This document shows positions 10,079 to 21,104 of a stretch of DNA of 64,000 bases, piece by piece (within the stretch, counting starts at the first letter, position 1; each line of letters opens with the position of its first letter). The stretch comes from Enterovibrio sp. JCM 19048 (GTDB lineage Bacteria; Pseudomonadota; Gammaproteobacteria; Enterobacterales; Vibrionaceae), in NCBI GenBank assembly GCA_001310415.1, contig BAXE01000008.1, positions 115,371 to 179,370 on the forward strand, written 5' to 3'. Both the position numbers and the translations under genes were made by a program. Below the pieces are notes generated by a model that saw nothing but the letters and a program-made list of their open reading frames with translations, did no database searches and was not told the origin of the DNA.

Positions 10079-11216
10079 TTGAATATTCTGATTGATGAAA
10101 ACATGCCATACGCGGCCGAGCTGTTTGGCAAACTGGGTACGGTAACTGCCAAGCTGGTCGCACCCTGACCGCTGATGATCTGGTGGATATCGATGCACTG
10201 ATGATCCGCTCAGTCACCAAAGTTAATGAAGACCTGCTGGAAAAAGCCAACCGCCTGAAATTTGTCGGTACGGCAACGGCAGGAACTGACCACGTTGACG
10301 CGGCGCTGCTTGCTGAGCGTGGTATCTACTTCACGGCTGCACCGGGTTGTAACAAGGTCGCGTTGCCGAGTATGTGATCAGTGCGCTGTTGGTGCTGGGG
10401 CAACAACAGGGTTTCTCCATTACAGACCGGAAAGTCGGCATTGTCGGAGCCGGTCAGGTGGGCAGCTATCTTTCCAAGTGTCTGTCAGCATTGAATATCC
10501 CACACCTGTTGTGCGATCCACTGAAAGAAGCGGAAGGCGATACCCGCGAGTTTCACGCTTTAGAAACCTTGCTGGGTGAATGTGATGTGTTGACCATGCA
10601 CACGCCGCTGACCAAATCCGGCGAGCACGCAACCCATCACCTGATTGGCGAGAGAGAGCTAGCAACCCTCAAGCCGGGCGCAATTTTGATCAACGCTGCC
10701 CGTGGCCCTGTGGTGGATAACGCTGCCCTGAAAGCTGCGCTGAAACAGCAAGAACTGACTGCGGTGCTTGATGTGTTCGAGTTTGAGCCGGAAGTGGATC
10801 TGGCGCTTTTGCCATTGCTGGCCTTTGCGACCCCGCACATCGCTGGTTACGGTCTGGAAGGGAAGGCGCGTGGCACCACCATGATCTACAACAGCTACTG
10901 CGAGTTTCTGGGTAACCAGGAAGAGCGCGTTGAGGCTGCGTCATTGCTGCCGGTAGCACCCATTCCGCACGTGTCACTCAGCAAACCATGGGACGAAAGT
11001 GATCTGATGGCACTTTGCCAGCTGATTTACGATATCCGCCGCGATGACGCAGAGTTCCGTCGTGAGATGGCGGATGAAGCCGCCCAGCGCGCAACCTTTG
11101 ACCGCTTGCGCAAGAATTACTGGGACAGACGCGAGTACAGTGCAATTACAGTAGCGGGTGAGGCAGCCTTTGGGTTAGAGTCGCTCGCTAATTTAGGTTT
11201 TACCGTAGAGGAATAA
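10079..11216 (+). CDS. pdxB: Erythronate-4-phosphate dehydrogenase PdxB (two frame breaks)
   Basis: PdxB oxidises 4-phospho-D-erythronate in pyridoxal phosphate synthesis. The TTG start at 10079 gives [11 protein letters not shown], the conserved N-terminus; no ATG fits. [19 protein letters not shown], the NAD-binding [12 protein letters not shown] and the C-terminal dimerisation domain follow. One base is missing near 10153 and one near 10365 (GTCGCGTTGCC, expected GTCGCGGTTGCC, restoring [12 protein letters not shown]). The restored product is 379 residues, against 378 in E. coli. It is followed 2 bases later by asd, a cotranscribed pair also seen in vibrios. Confidence 0.92.
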
Positions 11217-11218
11217 TC

Positions 11219-12244
11219 ATGACACAAGAATTCGATGTGGCTTATGACGTCGCTGTATTAGGTGCAACGGGCGCAGTAGGGCGCACCATTATCGAGGTGT
11301 TGGAAGAGCGTCAATTCCCAGTGCGCAACCTGCACTTGCTGGCCAGTGAGCGCAGCGCCGGTGAAACCATCCGTTTTAACGGTAAAAGTGTTCGCGTAAA
11401 AAACGTGGAAGACTTTGACTGGAGCCAGGTGCAAATCGCGCTGTTTTCAGCAGGTTCTGAAGCGTCTGACCGCTGGGCACCTATCGCTGCAGACGAAGGC
11501 GTGGTGGTGATCGACAACACCTCCCGTTTCCGCTACGAATACGACATTCCACTGGTTGTGCCAGAGGTGAACCCGGAAGCGATTGCTGATTTCCGTAACC
11601 GAAACATCATCGCGAACCCGAACTGTTCAACGATTCAAATGCTGGTGGCGCTGAAGCCAATTCACGATGCTGCGGGTATCGAACGTATCAACGTTTGTAC
11701 TTACCAGTCAGTGTCCGGCACCGGTAAGAAAGGCGTTGATGAACTGGCAGGGCAGACCGTGAAGCTGCTGAACAGCCAGGATGCAGAGCCAAACGTGTAC
11801 AAAAAGCAAATCGCGTTCAACTGCTTGCCGCACATTGATGAGTTTTTGGACAATGGCTACACCAAAGAAGAAATGAAAATGGTGTGGGAAACCCAGAAAA
11901 TCCTGGGCGATGACTCTGTTGCTGTGAACCCGACCTGTGTGCGTGTGCCAGTGTTCTACGGTCACGCAGAAGCGGTACATGTCGAGTGTCGTCAGCCGAT
12001 TGACGCGACCGAAGCCATGGACTTGCTGTCCCGTGCTGAAAACGTGGAAGTTTACTACGGCGAAGACTACCCAACCCAGGTGAAGGAAGCGACCGGTAAA
12101 GACCACGTGATGGTAGGCCGCGTGCGCAACGACATCAGTCACCCGAATGGTCTGAACATGTGGGTTGTGGCAGACAACGTTCGCAAAGGCGCAGCAACCA
12201 ACTCCGTGCAAATCGCAGAGCTGCTGGTTCGCGACTACCTGTAA
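11219..12244 (+). CDS. asd: Aspartate-semialdehyde dehydrogenase, pdxB-linked paralogue
   Basis: A 341-residue NADP-dependent dehydrogenase of the ASADH family, forming aspartate semialdehyde for lysine, threonine, methionine and peptidoglycan precursors. GATGAVG (15-21) binds the nucleotide and Cys136 in ANPNCSTIQ is the catalytic nucleophile. E. coli has a degenerate homologue (usg) at this position; vibrios keep a second full-length asd here. Because the catalytic Cys is retained, this copy is probably active. It begins 2 bases after the pdxB stop. Intact. Confidence 0.88.
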   Translation: MTQEFDVAYDVAVLGATGAVGRTIIEVLEERQFPVRNLHLLASERSAGETIRFNGKSVRVKNVEDFDWSQVQIALFSAGSEASDRWAPIAADEGVVVIDNTSRFRYEYDIPLVVPEVNPEAIADFRNRNIIANPNCSTIQMLVALKPIHDAAGIERINVCTYQSVSGTGKKGVDELAGQTVKLLNSQDAEPNVYKKQIAFNCLPHIDEFLDNGYTKEEMKMVWETQKILGDDSVAVNPTCVRVPVFYGHAEAVHVECRQPIDATEAMDLLSRAENVEVYYGEDYPTQVKEATGKDHVMVGRVRNDISHPNGLNMWVVADNVRKGAATNSVQIAELLVRDYL

Positions 12245-12280
12245 TTCTCATCCGCTGACCCAAGCGTATTGAGCCAAGAC

Positions 12281-12314
12281 AGCCGGCTTGCCGTTTCCGG
12301 AGGCCGGTTGTTTT
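12281..12314 (+). terminator. Probable terminator after asd
   Basis: AGCCGGC (12281-12287) pairs with GCCGGTT (12303-12309, one G-U) and is followed by GTTTTGAT. Moderate stem with a short T run. Confidence 0.6.
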
Positions 12315-12497
12315 GATCACAAAACACAGTTTTATCTCATCACACTACAGTTTTCAGCTTGGCTTCCGATATAGTTAGGGAATTACCAGTAATATCAATC
12401 GCAGTAAGCAGTTGAGTGAAGATCTGTGATTGAGAAGAGCCTTTTATTCTGCCATAGGGGAATGCGGGCAGTGTCTGACCCAGATTTTTTTAAAGCG

Positions 12498-15400
12498 ATG
12501 AAGCGAATTCTTTTTTCACCTTTTTCCGGTCGTCGTCTCGGCAAATCCCTTGTTGTCTCAACATTATTATTGAGCCTTGGCGCTACGTTTTCCGTTCAGT
12601 CTGCCATCCGTATTCTTGGCCCACAGGAAGAGTCGCCACCGCCTACCGCTGCGGAGCCGCTTTCACCGCGCACCGCGCCACAGACTTCCACGGTTAACCG
12701 TCGCCAGTCTGTAGGGCCGACCACAGACGCTGACACCCTTTGGTCTATCGCTACCCGCTACCAACCCAACAACAATGTCACGGTTTACCAGACGTTGGGG
12801 GCAATATTTCGTTTAAACCCCAATGCGTTTGAAAATGCCAATATCCACGGGCTGGTACCGGGCAGCACTCTGTTGCTGCCAACCCTGACAGAAATCCGTC
12901 GTGAAAGCACCGATGATGTTGCCCGCCGTCTGCAACTTGACCAGGCGCGCAAAGATGCCCAGCGTGTAGCAAACCGTCCGCTCAGCGAGCAAGTGCCTCC
13001 TGCACCGGCAACCACGCCAGCGCCAGTTGCGAAACCTGCCCCAGCCATAACCACGCCAGCGACAGAAGAAAAAGCGCAGCCTGAAATGGCGCAGCAACCT
13101 GCTGAACAGGAAACCGCGAAAACGGAGCCGATGAAGCTCGACATGATTCCAGAAAAACCGGACATGTCTACGGTGCAGGCGCAAATCAACGAGTCTGATT
13201 TGCAGATGGGTAAGTTGGTTGAAAGCAATCACATCCTGAAAATCCGTCTGGCGGAAGTCCAGAACGAATTGGCCGCGCTGAAAGAGCAGATGACGGCCGA
13301 CGAGGAGTTGACCGGCGAGATCCGCCAGTTCCTGGAAATGCAGCGTGCCCGCCAGGCTCAGATGGAAATGAAGCAGCCTTCTTTCTCGAGTCGTTGATGG
13401 CAAGCCCATTGATGTTGGCAACCCTTGCTATTATTCCTGCTTTGTTGGTGATTGGCGCCGCGGCTTTCTTCATCATGCGTCGACGTAAAGACGACGAAAA
13501 CGTGGCTGAGCCAGAAGGGCTGGATGGCGAAGAGCCGGATATGCCTGTCATCATGGTGCCGGAAGAGGATGATGACAGCGATGAGCTGATCCTTGAAGAC
13601 GACGAGCTGGAAGTGACAGACGATATCGACGCTGATGACCTGTTTGGCGACGATATGATGGATTCAGGCATTGATGATATTAACCTCTCCGATTCCCTGG
13701 AGCTTTCTGACGACGAGGATGAAGGCGGTCTGGATCTGGATGCCGATACAGACCTGACTTCAGCACTGGATGCCGCGCTGGATGATGACTTTAGCAGTGA
13801 TCTCGATGTCGAGCCGAGCACCGATGGGGCGATTGGCCTTGAAGATATGGAACGCGCGCTGGACGAGATGTCCATGCAGCCACAAGAGTCTGAACTGAGC
13901 CGGATGAAGCGCTGGCGGCGATGTGGGAACAATCTCTGGCCGGGGGTGATGATGCCGATGTCGACGATATCGATGCACTGCTGGCTGCAGAACAAAGCGG
14001 TGACGAAACACCTGCCGAAGCGCCACAAGAGGAAGAAGCTGTCGCGGCTGAGGAAGAATCCGAGCCAGAAACCAATGAAGCTCTGTTCGATAAGCTGATG
14101 GACGATGAGCCTGAGGTGGATCTGTCCCAGGATATCGATCTGGCTGACGATGATATTGATGATCTGCTGGCGGATGTGCCTGCAGAGGAAAATGCAGATG
14201 AAGAAGTATTGGCAGAAGATCCAACCGCCATGCTTGATGAGTTCCTCAACGACGAAGACTTCGGCTTTGATAAAGAAGACGAAGAAACCATCGACCCGGA
14301 TGCACTGTTGGATGAAATGCTCGACGACGAGTTGTTGGATGAAAACGGCAACCCTGTTGATGCAGAAAAAGACGACTCCGACCTGCTTGCCTTGGAAGAT
14401 GCTGCCGAAGAGGATATTTCTGATTCCGATGCTCTGCTGGATGAACTGCTTGGTGATGACGACCAAGATCCGCTCGATGAATCAGCGCTGCTGGATGAAT
14501 CCGTCGACGAAGACGATTTGATCGCCGACCTTATCGACGAGCCGGAAGAAGACGTTGATTTGGCAGACACTGATGTTTTGCTGGATGAGCTGGTCGACGA
14601 AGACGAAGAGCTGTCACTTGATGACGAAAGCGCGTTGTTGGATGAGCTGCCAGAAGACGATCTTGACGATGATCTGTTCGCGCTCGACAACGAAGCTGAA
14701 AGTGGTGAACTAAATACCGATGAAGCACTGCTGGCGCCAGAAGGTGATAATTCTGACGAGCTGGAGTTGCCAGGGTCTGACGAAGTAGAGGAACCAGAGT
14801 CTTCTGTTGACCCAGCAGAATCTGACGTAAACAGCAGCGACGAAGCAAGCGAAGATGCTCTGTCAGACCTGTATGCTTTGCTGGAAGACGATGAGTCAGT
14901 CTCTGAGCTTGAAGAGATGCTGGACAAAACGGCTGAGCAAGATGTTGATGTTCCAGAAGCGTCGGATTCAGATCTGGATCTGCTCGACGATGTGTTGGAG
15001 CTAAGCGACGAACTAGGTGACGAACAAAGCGACGAACCTGAGGCACTGACCGAGGAAGTAGCAGAGGAAGCTTCCCAAGAGGTAGAGGCAGAGCCGGAAG
15101 CATCGCAGGAAGATCTGGATTTGCTGGACAGTCTGCTTGATGGTGACGCCCCTGAAGCAGTTGCAGAAGAGACGCAGGAGCCAGCACTTGATGAGGCCCT
15201 AGATGAGGCCGTAGATGAGCCTGTTGGTGAAGAAATCCCTGCAGAGACTGAAACGGACAGTGATGAACAGCCTGTTGACGAAACCGCGCTTCAGGACAGT
15301 GAATTAGATACTGAAGGCCTGACTGAAACAGAGGCTGAGGAAGCGTCAGATCCTGAGCCTGAGGCAGCGGAAGAAACCGTGGACGCGGATTCTGTTACGC

Positions 15401-16718
15401 CGAATGTTGAGACGCCAGAGGCTCAAGCGCCGGAATTTTCTGAACCCGATGTCGAAGCGTTGGATAGCGAAGAGTCAGAGGAAGCTGAAGCAGTAACGGA
15501 AGAACCTTTATCGCAAGACGAGACTGTCAGTGAGGAAGACGAACCGCTCGATCTTTCCGCTTTGCCGGAATATGACGAGCAGGCTGCACTGCAAGACAGT
15601 GAGTTGGAGCCTCAACTGAACTCAGATGAAGAGCCTGTTGCAGATGAGGCCGGATCAGCGCCGCTGGATTTGTCTGACTTCCCTGAATACACCGAAGAAG
15701 ACGCTGCGCAGGAGTTTGATGCGGAAGATGTCGAAATGTCATCACCAGCATCTGAAGTTGAAAGCTTCGATGAGTCCGATGTCGAGGAAGCATCCACTGC
15801 GGAATCCATGACAGATGAGGACAATACAGAAGAAGCTGAAGCACTGGCTGACAGTTTCAATGCACAGGATGACGCACTCCTAGCCGACGAAGAGTTACCG
15901 GCCTTTACAGCAACGGAAAGCAACACCCTATCGTTTCCTCCAGTGGATGCCATCAGCCTTGATGAACTGGGTGAGTTTGATGAGGATGACGCTCTGAGCG
16001 CTGCGCTGGATGAACAACGTGAGATGGAAGAGTTCCTGCCGCAAAGCAAAGGCGAGGGTTTCTCGCAGCCAACACCGCCGGTATCACAGCCATATCGCGC
16101 TGTTGAACTGGACGAGTTGGCTGAACTTGATGACGACGAGCATCAGGTTGCGGGTCTGAACATGGACGCCCTGCTGTCAGAGCCTCTGGAAGAAGACGAG
16201 TTTGGCCTTGGTGATTTTGAAACCGAAGCATTGGATATTCCGGAAGACGAAAGCGACATCTGGAGCGCAGAGCAAGAACCGGAACCAGAGCTGGAAAGCG
16301 AAGATTGGTCTGAGCAACCGGAAATCCTGGGTGACGACATCAAGTCAATGGATTTGGATGCGGATCTTGAAGGCTTACTGGGTGATGCGGAAAGTGAGCT
16401 GGTAGAGGAATCCTCTTCTGACGACGGTTACATCAGTATCGATGAGCTGATGAAAGACGACGGCACACCGCAGGAAGACCCGGATTCGTTGAAAATGGAC
16501 TTGAACGTGGGTCTGGAAGATTTCCCAGATGTGCTGAGTGATATCCATCCTGCTGATGTCGACAGCAGTGGTGAGGCGGCGACCAATATGGATTTGGCAA
16601 AAGCTACCTTGAAATGAACGATGTCGACGGCGCCTTGCAACTGCTTGAAAAAGTGATGCAAGGTGATGACAGCAAACTGAAAGAAGAAGCGCGCCTGATG
16701 ATTGAGCATCTTAATTAA
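12498..16718 (+). CDS. fimV: FimV-family polar scaffold protein (three frame breaks)
   Basis: FimV/HubP proteins are large inner-membrane polar landmarks that bind peptidoglycan and organise pili, flagella and chromosome origins. In order: hydrophobic N-terminal segment (VVSTLLLSLGATF), a LysM-type region (DTLWSIATRYQP), a Pro/Ala-rich linker, a coiled coil near 13190-13340, a transmembrane helix (LATLAIIPALLVIGAAAFF), about 1,000 very acidic residues rich in DALLDEL-like repeats, and the C-terminal TPR-like FimV cap (NMDLAKAYLEMNDVDGALQL). Single bases are missing near 13393, 13905 and 16597; at the last, GCTACC should read GCTTACC. Restored length is about 1,407 residues. An upstream in-frame GTG at 12426 is possible; ATG at 12498 is preferred because the signal-like segment follows it directly. 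Confidence 0.88.
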
Positions 16719-16731
16719 CAGGCAACGACGG

Positions 16732-16758
16732 AAAATGGCGGGTTATCCCGCCATTTTT
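16732..16758 (+). terminator. Terminator after fimV
   Basis: AAAATGGCGGG (16732-16742) pairs with CCCGCCATTTTT (16747-16758) around TTAT. Confidence 0.9.
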
Positions 16759-16794
16759 ATGGACGCGATTTATTGCCTACCAATACACAGGTCT

Positions 16795-17084
16795 GCATCT
16801 TGCGGCTGTTTGGGTGTATACCTAAACAACCTGAAGATGCAGGATTCAGCGAGATTGACTGGCGTTGTGATCGCGGCGTTCCTTTGTAGGTGTAGTCACC
16901 TCCATCAAAAAGGAACAACAAAGAGCACGGCGTCAGTCAACTCGCCCGAAGGGAGACCATCAATGCGCCCACTTCTTCGTTAAATTCCACGGAAATAGAA
17001 CGACTATTCCTCGTAAAATTTGCCTCGAATTGAACGCATTGATGACCTCTGAATGCGAGCATCTTCAGGTCGTTTAGGTATATA
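16795..17084. repeat. Vibrio-type inverted-repeat element (MITE-like) between fimV and truA
   Basis: A 26-base arm at 16815-16840 (core CTAAACAACCTGAAGATGC) is matched at 24 of 26 positions by the reverse complement of 17059-17084. A third, inverted copy at 16795-16820 overlaps the left arm, making a near-palindrome of 46 bases. Inside, 16851-16885 and 16909-16943 form a long imperfect hairpin (GAGTTGACTG-type arms). There is no coding region in this 410-base gap. The right arm ends in TATAAT at 17081-17086, which could supply the truA -10 box. Confidence 0.8.
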
Positions 17085-17086
17085 AT
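17081..17086 (+). promoter_or_regulatory. Candidate -10 box for truA
   Basis: Perfect TATAAT 45 bases before the truA start, formed by the outer end of the inverted-repeat element. No strong -35 is seen at 17 bases (TTCAGG-like), so the assignment is tentative. Confidence 0.4.
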
Positions 17087-17130
17087 GCGCCGCTTCCAAA
17101 TTGAGTATCAGCAAGACAGAGAACGACACG

Positions 17131-17925
17131 ATGAGAATTGCCCTGGGTGTGGAATACGATGGCTCGAAATACTACGGCTGGCAGCGTCAGCGCGAAGTGC
17201 CAAGCGTGCAGGAACACCTTGAAAAAGCCCTGTCCAAGATTGCCAACCAACCTATCGAAGTGCAGTGTGCAGGTCGCACCGACGCCGGGGTTCATGGGAC
17301 AGGCCAGGTGGTTCACTTTGATGTTGATTGTTCCAGAGCAATGCGTGCCTGGACAATGGGTGTGAACACCCATCTGCCTGATGCCATTGCGGTGCGCTGG
17401 GCGAAAGAAGTGCCTGATGAATTCCATGCGCGATTCACGGCAACCGCACGCCGCTATCGCTACATCATTTATAACAATGCCTTGCGTCCGGGGATCCTGC
17501 GCCACGGCGTCAGCCACTATCATGGTGAGCTGGATGAAAAGTTAATGCACGAAGCGGGACAATACCTGCTGGGCGAAAATGACTTCACCTCATTCCGTGC
17601 AGCGCAGTGTCAGTCAAACAGCCCTTTCAGAAACGTGCACCATTTGAATGTGACTCGCCAGGGGCGTTTTGTGATCATAGATATCAAAGCGAATGCATTT
17701 GTGCACCACATGGTGCGAAATATCACTGGCAGCCTGATAACGGTTGGGCTTAAAGAACAAAAACCAGAGTGGATTAAGTGGCTGTTGGAAGCCAAAGATC
17801 GCAATCTGGCGTCGGCAACGGCCAAAGCGGAAGGTCTGTATCTGGTGGAAGTGGATTACCCGGCGGAATTTGATTTGCCATCTTCTCCTGTCGGTCCACT
17901 GTTTTTACCGGATGCGCAACTTTAA
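17131..17925 (+). CDS. truA: tRNA pseudouridine(38-40) synthase TruA
   Basis: TruA isomerises uridines 38-40 in the anticodon arm. The 264-residue product has GRTDAGVHG with the catalytic Asp, the RRYRYIIYN region and [14 protein letters not shown] at 17131 ([11 protein letters not shown]) is the conserved start; an in-frame TTG at 17101 would add ten unlikely residues. It sits between fimV and accD as in vibrios. Intact. Confidence 0.95.
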   Translation: MRIALGVEYDGSKYYGWQRQREVPSVQEHLEKALSKIANQPIEVQCAGRTDAGVHGTGQVVHFDVDCSRAMRAWTMGVNTHLPDAIAVRWAKEVPDEFHARFTATARRYRYIIYNNALRPGILRHGVSHYHGELDEKLMHEAGQYLLGENDFTSFRAAQCQSNSPFRNVHHLNVTRQGRFVIIDIKANAFVHHMVRNITGSLITVGLKEQKPEWIKWLLEAKDRNLASATAKAEGLYLVEVDYPAEFDLPSSPVGPLFLPDAQL

Positions 17926-18187
17926 GGTGCGTTTGCCGTGATTTTTTGCGCTGCGTTGCAGATACAATCTTGTGACGCAGCGGTTGGTTGAACTTGTCAG
18001 GGATTGGGCTATCAATAGGTAGTACCAGTTTTTTGTCCAAAGTCTTAACAAGTTGTGTTTTAATCCATCGTTGAATTCGTAGATACCCAGGCCACTTGCC
18101 CAATTTTGCACAGACCGCGTTCATGGCGAACGAAACAGTGCGAAGTTTTGATGTAAGCGGCGAGTGCTCCAATATTAAAGGTCGTTC

Positions 18188-19111
18188 ATGAGCTGGCTTG
18201 AAAAAATTCTGACAAAAAGCAACATTGGTTCTTCACGTAAAGCGTCCATCCCTGAAGGCGTCTGGACCAAGTGTTCGTCCTGTGAGCAGGTGCTATACCA
18301 CGCAGAGCTTGAGCGTAACCTGCACGTGTGTCCTAAGTGTGACCACCACATGCGCATGAGCGCACGTAAACGTCTGGAAACCTTCCTTGATGCGGAAAAC
18401 CGCGTTGAGATTGCCGGTGAGCTAGAGCCAAAAGATCTGCTCAAATTCCGTGACTCGAAAAAATACAAAGACCGTCTGTCTGCTGCCCAAAAGGCGAGTG
18501 GTGAGAAAGACGCGCTGGTTGTGATGAAAGGCGAATTGCTGGGCATGCCAGTGGTTGCTTGTTCATTTGAATTCTCCTTTATGGGCGGTTCAATGGGCGC
18601 GGTTGTCGGCGCACGCTTTGTAAAAGCGGTAGAAGCGGCAATGGAAAACAATTGCGGTCTGGTTTGTTTCTCTGCTAGTGGCGGTGCTCGCATGCAGGAA
18701 GCACTGATGTCTCTGATGCAGATGGCAAAAACCAGTGCTGCGCTTGAGCGCCTGACCGAAAAAGGTCTGCCGTTTATCTCTGTATTGACTGACCCGACGT
18801 TTGGCGGTGTGACTGCCAGCTTTGCGATGCTGGGTGATATCAACATCGGTGAACCAAAAGCACTGATTGGTTTTGCCGGTCAACGTGTTATCGAGCAGAC
18901 CGTTCGCGAGAAACTGCCGGAAGGCTTCCAACGCAGTGAGTTTTTGCTTGAGCACGGTGCGATTGACATGATTGTCGATCGTCGCGAAATGCGTCAACGT
19001 ATCGGTGGTCTTCTGGCGAAGATGACCAACCAGGAATCACCGCTGGTGGTTTCAGTCGACCAGCCGCTTGAAGGTGAAGTGATTGAAGCTGAACCAATGG
19101 ACGATAAGTAA
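18188..19111 (+). CDS. accD: Acetyl-CoA carboxylase carboxyltransferase subunit beta AccD
   Basis: AccD with AccA transfers CO2 from carboxybiotin to acetyl-CoA, the first step of fatty acid synthesis. The 307-residue product begins with a C4 zinc finger (Cys29, 32, 48, 51) that also binds nucleic acid in E. coli, then the crotonase-like domain with [11 protein letters not shown] and [12 protein letters not shown]. Intact, preceded by AAAGGTC, followed by a terminator. Confidence 0.97.
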   Translation: MSWLEKILTKSNIGSSRKASIPEGVWTKCSSCEQVLYHAELERNLHVCPKCDHHMRMSARKRLETFLDAENRVEIAGELEPKDLLKFRDSKKYKDRLSAAQKASGEKDALVVMKGELLGMPVVACSFEFSFMGGSMGAVVGARFVKAVEAAMENNCGLVCFSASGGARMQEALMSLMQMAKTSAALERLTEKGLPFISVLTDPTFGGVTASFAMLGDINIGEPKALIGFAGQRVIEQTVREKLPEGFQRSEFLLEHGAIDMIVDRREMRQRIGGLLAKMTNQESPLVVSVDQPLEGEVIEAEPMDDK

Positions 19112-19160
19112 TTGGTGATAAATCTGTGCCGGGTCGGTTTGTGACTTGATGACACATACA

Positions 19161-19190
19161 AAAGAGCGCCTTATGGCGCTCTTTGTCTTT
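19161..19190 (+). terminator. Terminator after accD
   Basis: AAAGAGCGCC (19161-19170) and GGCGCTCTTT (19175-19184) around TTAT, then GTCTTTT. It separates accD from folC. Confidence 0.88.
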
Positions 19191-19230
19191 TAACTGATAT
19201 GATTGCAGCACAAAAAGCATAGATAGATTA

Positions 19231-20500
19231 ATGATGTCTGAACTAAATACACCGGGCGCCAACGCGCCGTTGTCAGAGTGGCTGCAGTATCTTGGCGATC
19301 TGCATACCAGTGCGATAGATTTGGGGCTGGACCGCGTCGCCCACGTTGCCAAACAAGGCAATCTCACCAAACCTGCGAAAACCGTGATCACGGTTGCCGG
19401 TACCAACGGCAAAGGTTCGACCTGCGCATCATCGAAGCCATTCTTCTCAATGCCGGTTATTCCGTGGGTGTCTATAGCTCGCCGCACCTTATCCGCTATA
19501 ACGAGCGGGTACGTATTAACGGTCAGGAGCTCGACGATGAGCGCCACACCGAAGCTTTTGCAGCAATTGAAGCCCTGCGTGGTGAAACCAGCCTGAGCTT
19601 TTTTGAGTACGGCACACTGGCTGCCTTATGGCTGTTTATCAACAACCAGGTTGATGTCGTGGTGCTGGAAGTGGGTCTGGGCGGGCGTTGGACGCGACCA
19701 ATTTGGTTGACCATGATGTCTCGGTGATCACCAGCCTGGCAATCGACCATGTCGACTGGCTGGGGGATGACATTGAAGTGATTGGCTTTGAGAAAGCCGG
19801 AATTTTCCGCAGTGGCAAACCGGCCGTTTGTGGTCAGCCTGAGCCGCCAGCAAGTGTCGCTGCTCACGCAGACGATATTGACGCAAAGCTGCATCAAGTT
19901 GGTTACCAGTTTGATTACTCGGTGCATGGAGATACCTGGAACTGGCAGTGCGGGGCGTTCGATCTTCGCGACCTTCCTGTCCCAAACCTTCCGCTGGCCA
20001 ATGCAGCGACAGCCTTGATGGCGTTGGGGCTTTCAGAGCTTGATGTCAGCGACGAGAACATTGTTGACGGGCTTCGTAATGTGAAACTCGCTGGACGCAT
20101 GGAGAAGGTGTCTGATGCTCCACTTATCCTGATGGATGTGGCGCACAACCCACATTCAGCCGCCTATCTGGCTGGCAAGCTGGCGACACTCAAGGAAGAA
20201 AATAACGCCAAGGTACATGCAGTTGTCGCTATGCTGCATGACAAAGATATCGCCGCTACCATTGCTCAAATGTCACCGGTTGTTGATGTTTGGTATCCCG
20301 CGTCCCTGCAAGGCCCCCGCGCTGCTGACTGGCATCAGATCGCGGCACATCTGCCTGCAGGTGTGCAAGGTTATGAATCGCCGGTAGACGCATTTGTCGC
20401 TGCGCGTGAATCATTGGGATGGGAAGGAAATATCCTCATCGTATTCGGCTCTTTCCACACTGTCGGTGAAGTGGCTGACCACCTCGCCAAAGAGGAATAA
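19231..20500 (+). CDS. folC: Dihydrofolate synthase / folylpolyglutamate synthase FolC (two frame breaks)
   Basis: FolC makes dihydrofolate from dihydropteroate and then adds glutamates. The P-loop TVAGTNGKGST, YSSPHLIRYNER, LEVGLGGR and the C-terminal AHNPHSA region are present. Missing bases near 19423 (TGCGCATC, expected TGCCGCATC) and 19690 (GGCGTTGGAC, expected GGCGTTTGGAC, restoring GRLDATN) split the gene in three frames. Restored length is 423 residues, against 422 in E. coli. It precedes dedD by 2 bases. Confidence 0.93.
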
Positions 20501-20502
20501 AC

Positions 20503-21042
20503 GTGGCAACGCAATTTCAAAACCGCCTTGTCGGTACCCTGATTCTGGTTTCCCTGGGCGTTATATTTCTGCCGGATGTCTTTGATGGTGAAAAGGCGCA
20601 CTATGAAGAGTCGTATCAGGCCATTCCGCTTAAAGAAGAGTTTGATCAAAACCTTCTGGAAGCGCCGGTAGAGGCGCCAGAATCCGCGGATACCTTTATG
20701 CCCGTTGATGAGCCGGTTACTGTCACTATCGATGATACGCTGGAAGATGCGACGGACCGCGTTGCGGCCACCGCGCCGAAAGAGGGCTATACAGATTCAG
20801 CGTGGATCATCCGTCTCGGAACTTTCCGCAATCTGGAAAATGCCCAGAGCCTGGTAAATACATTGCGCAGCAAAGGCTACCCTGCCCAATTGATGCCGCG
20901 TGGTGTTAAAGAAGGTGAACTGGCCCGTGTCGAAGTTGGACCGAATGTCTCCAAAGAAAAGCTGGAGGCGATGACCGCTGATCTTGAATCCTTGACCGGT
21001 TTGAAAGGTCAACTGCTCAGATTTAACCCACTTAACCCTTAA
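20503..21042 (+). CDS. dedD: SPOR-domain protein DedD
   Basis: DedD is an inner-membrane cell-division protein whose SPOR domain binds denuded glycan strands at the septum. The GTG start gives MATQFQNRLVGT; residues 9-25 form the single membrane helix (LVGTLILVSLGVIFLPD), a variable acidic linker follows, and the SPOR domain covers about 98-178 (WIIRLGTFRNLENAQSLVNT). It follows folC by 2 bases in the standard folC-dedD-cvpA-purF order. Intact. Confidence 0.93.
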   Translation: MATQFQNRLVGTLILVSLGVIFLPDVFDGEKAHYEESYQAIPLKEEFDQNLLEAPVEAPESADTFMPVDEPVTVTIDDTLEDATDRVAATAPKEGYTDSAWIIRLGTFRNLENAQSLVNTLRSKGYPAQLMPRGVKEGELARVEVGPNVSKEKLEAMTADLESLTGLKGQLLRFNPLNP

Positions 21043-21077
21043 GAAAACGTTTGCGTCGCTATTTTTTCTGTTAAAAT
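21041..21077 (+). promoter_or_regulatory. PurR box and promoter of cvpA-purF
   Basis: AAGAAAACGTTTGCGT at 21041-21056 matches 14 of 16 positions of the E. coli purF PurR operator. TTGCGT inside it can act as -35, with TAAAAT at 21072-21077 as -10. The box overlaps the dedD stop codon, so purine repression of cvpA-purF would not affect folC-dedD. Confidence 0.75.
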
Positions 21078-21104
21078 GCGCGCGAATCGCACAGATGAAT
21101 AAAA

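Noticed and set aside
13186..14927. Long serine- and histidine-rich open frames on the minus strand opposite fimV
   Set aside because: They mirror the acidic GAT/GAA codon runs of the real FimV reading frame on the plus strand. There is no ribosome-binding site or domain, and the FimV motifs are unmistakable.
16719..17130. Small protein or sRNA gene in the fimV-truA gap
   Set aside because: The gap is explained by the inverted-repeat element; no ribosome-binding site plus conserved frame was seen. An RNA from the hairpin cannot be excluded.
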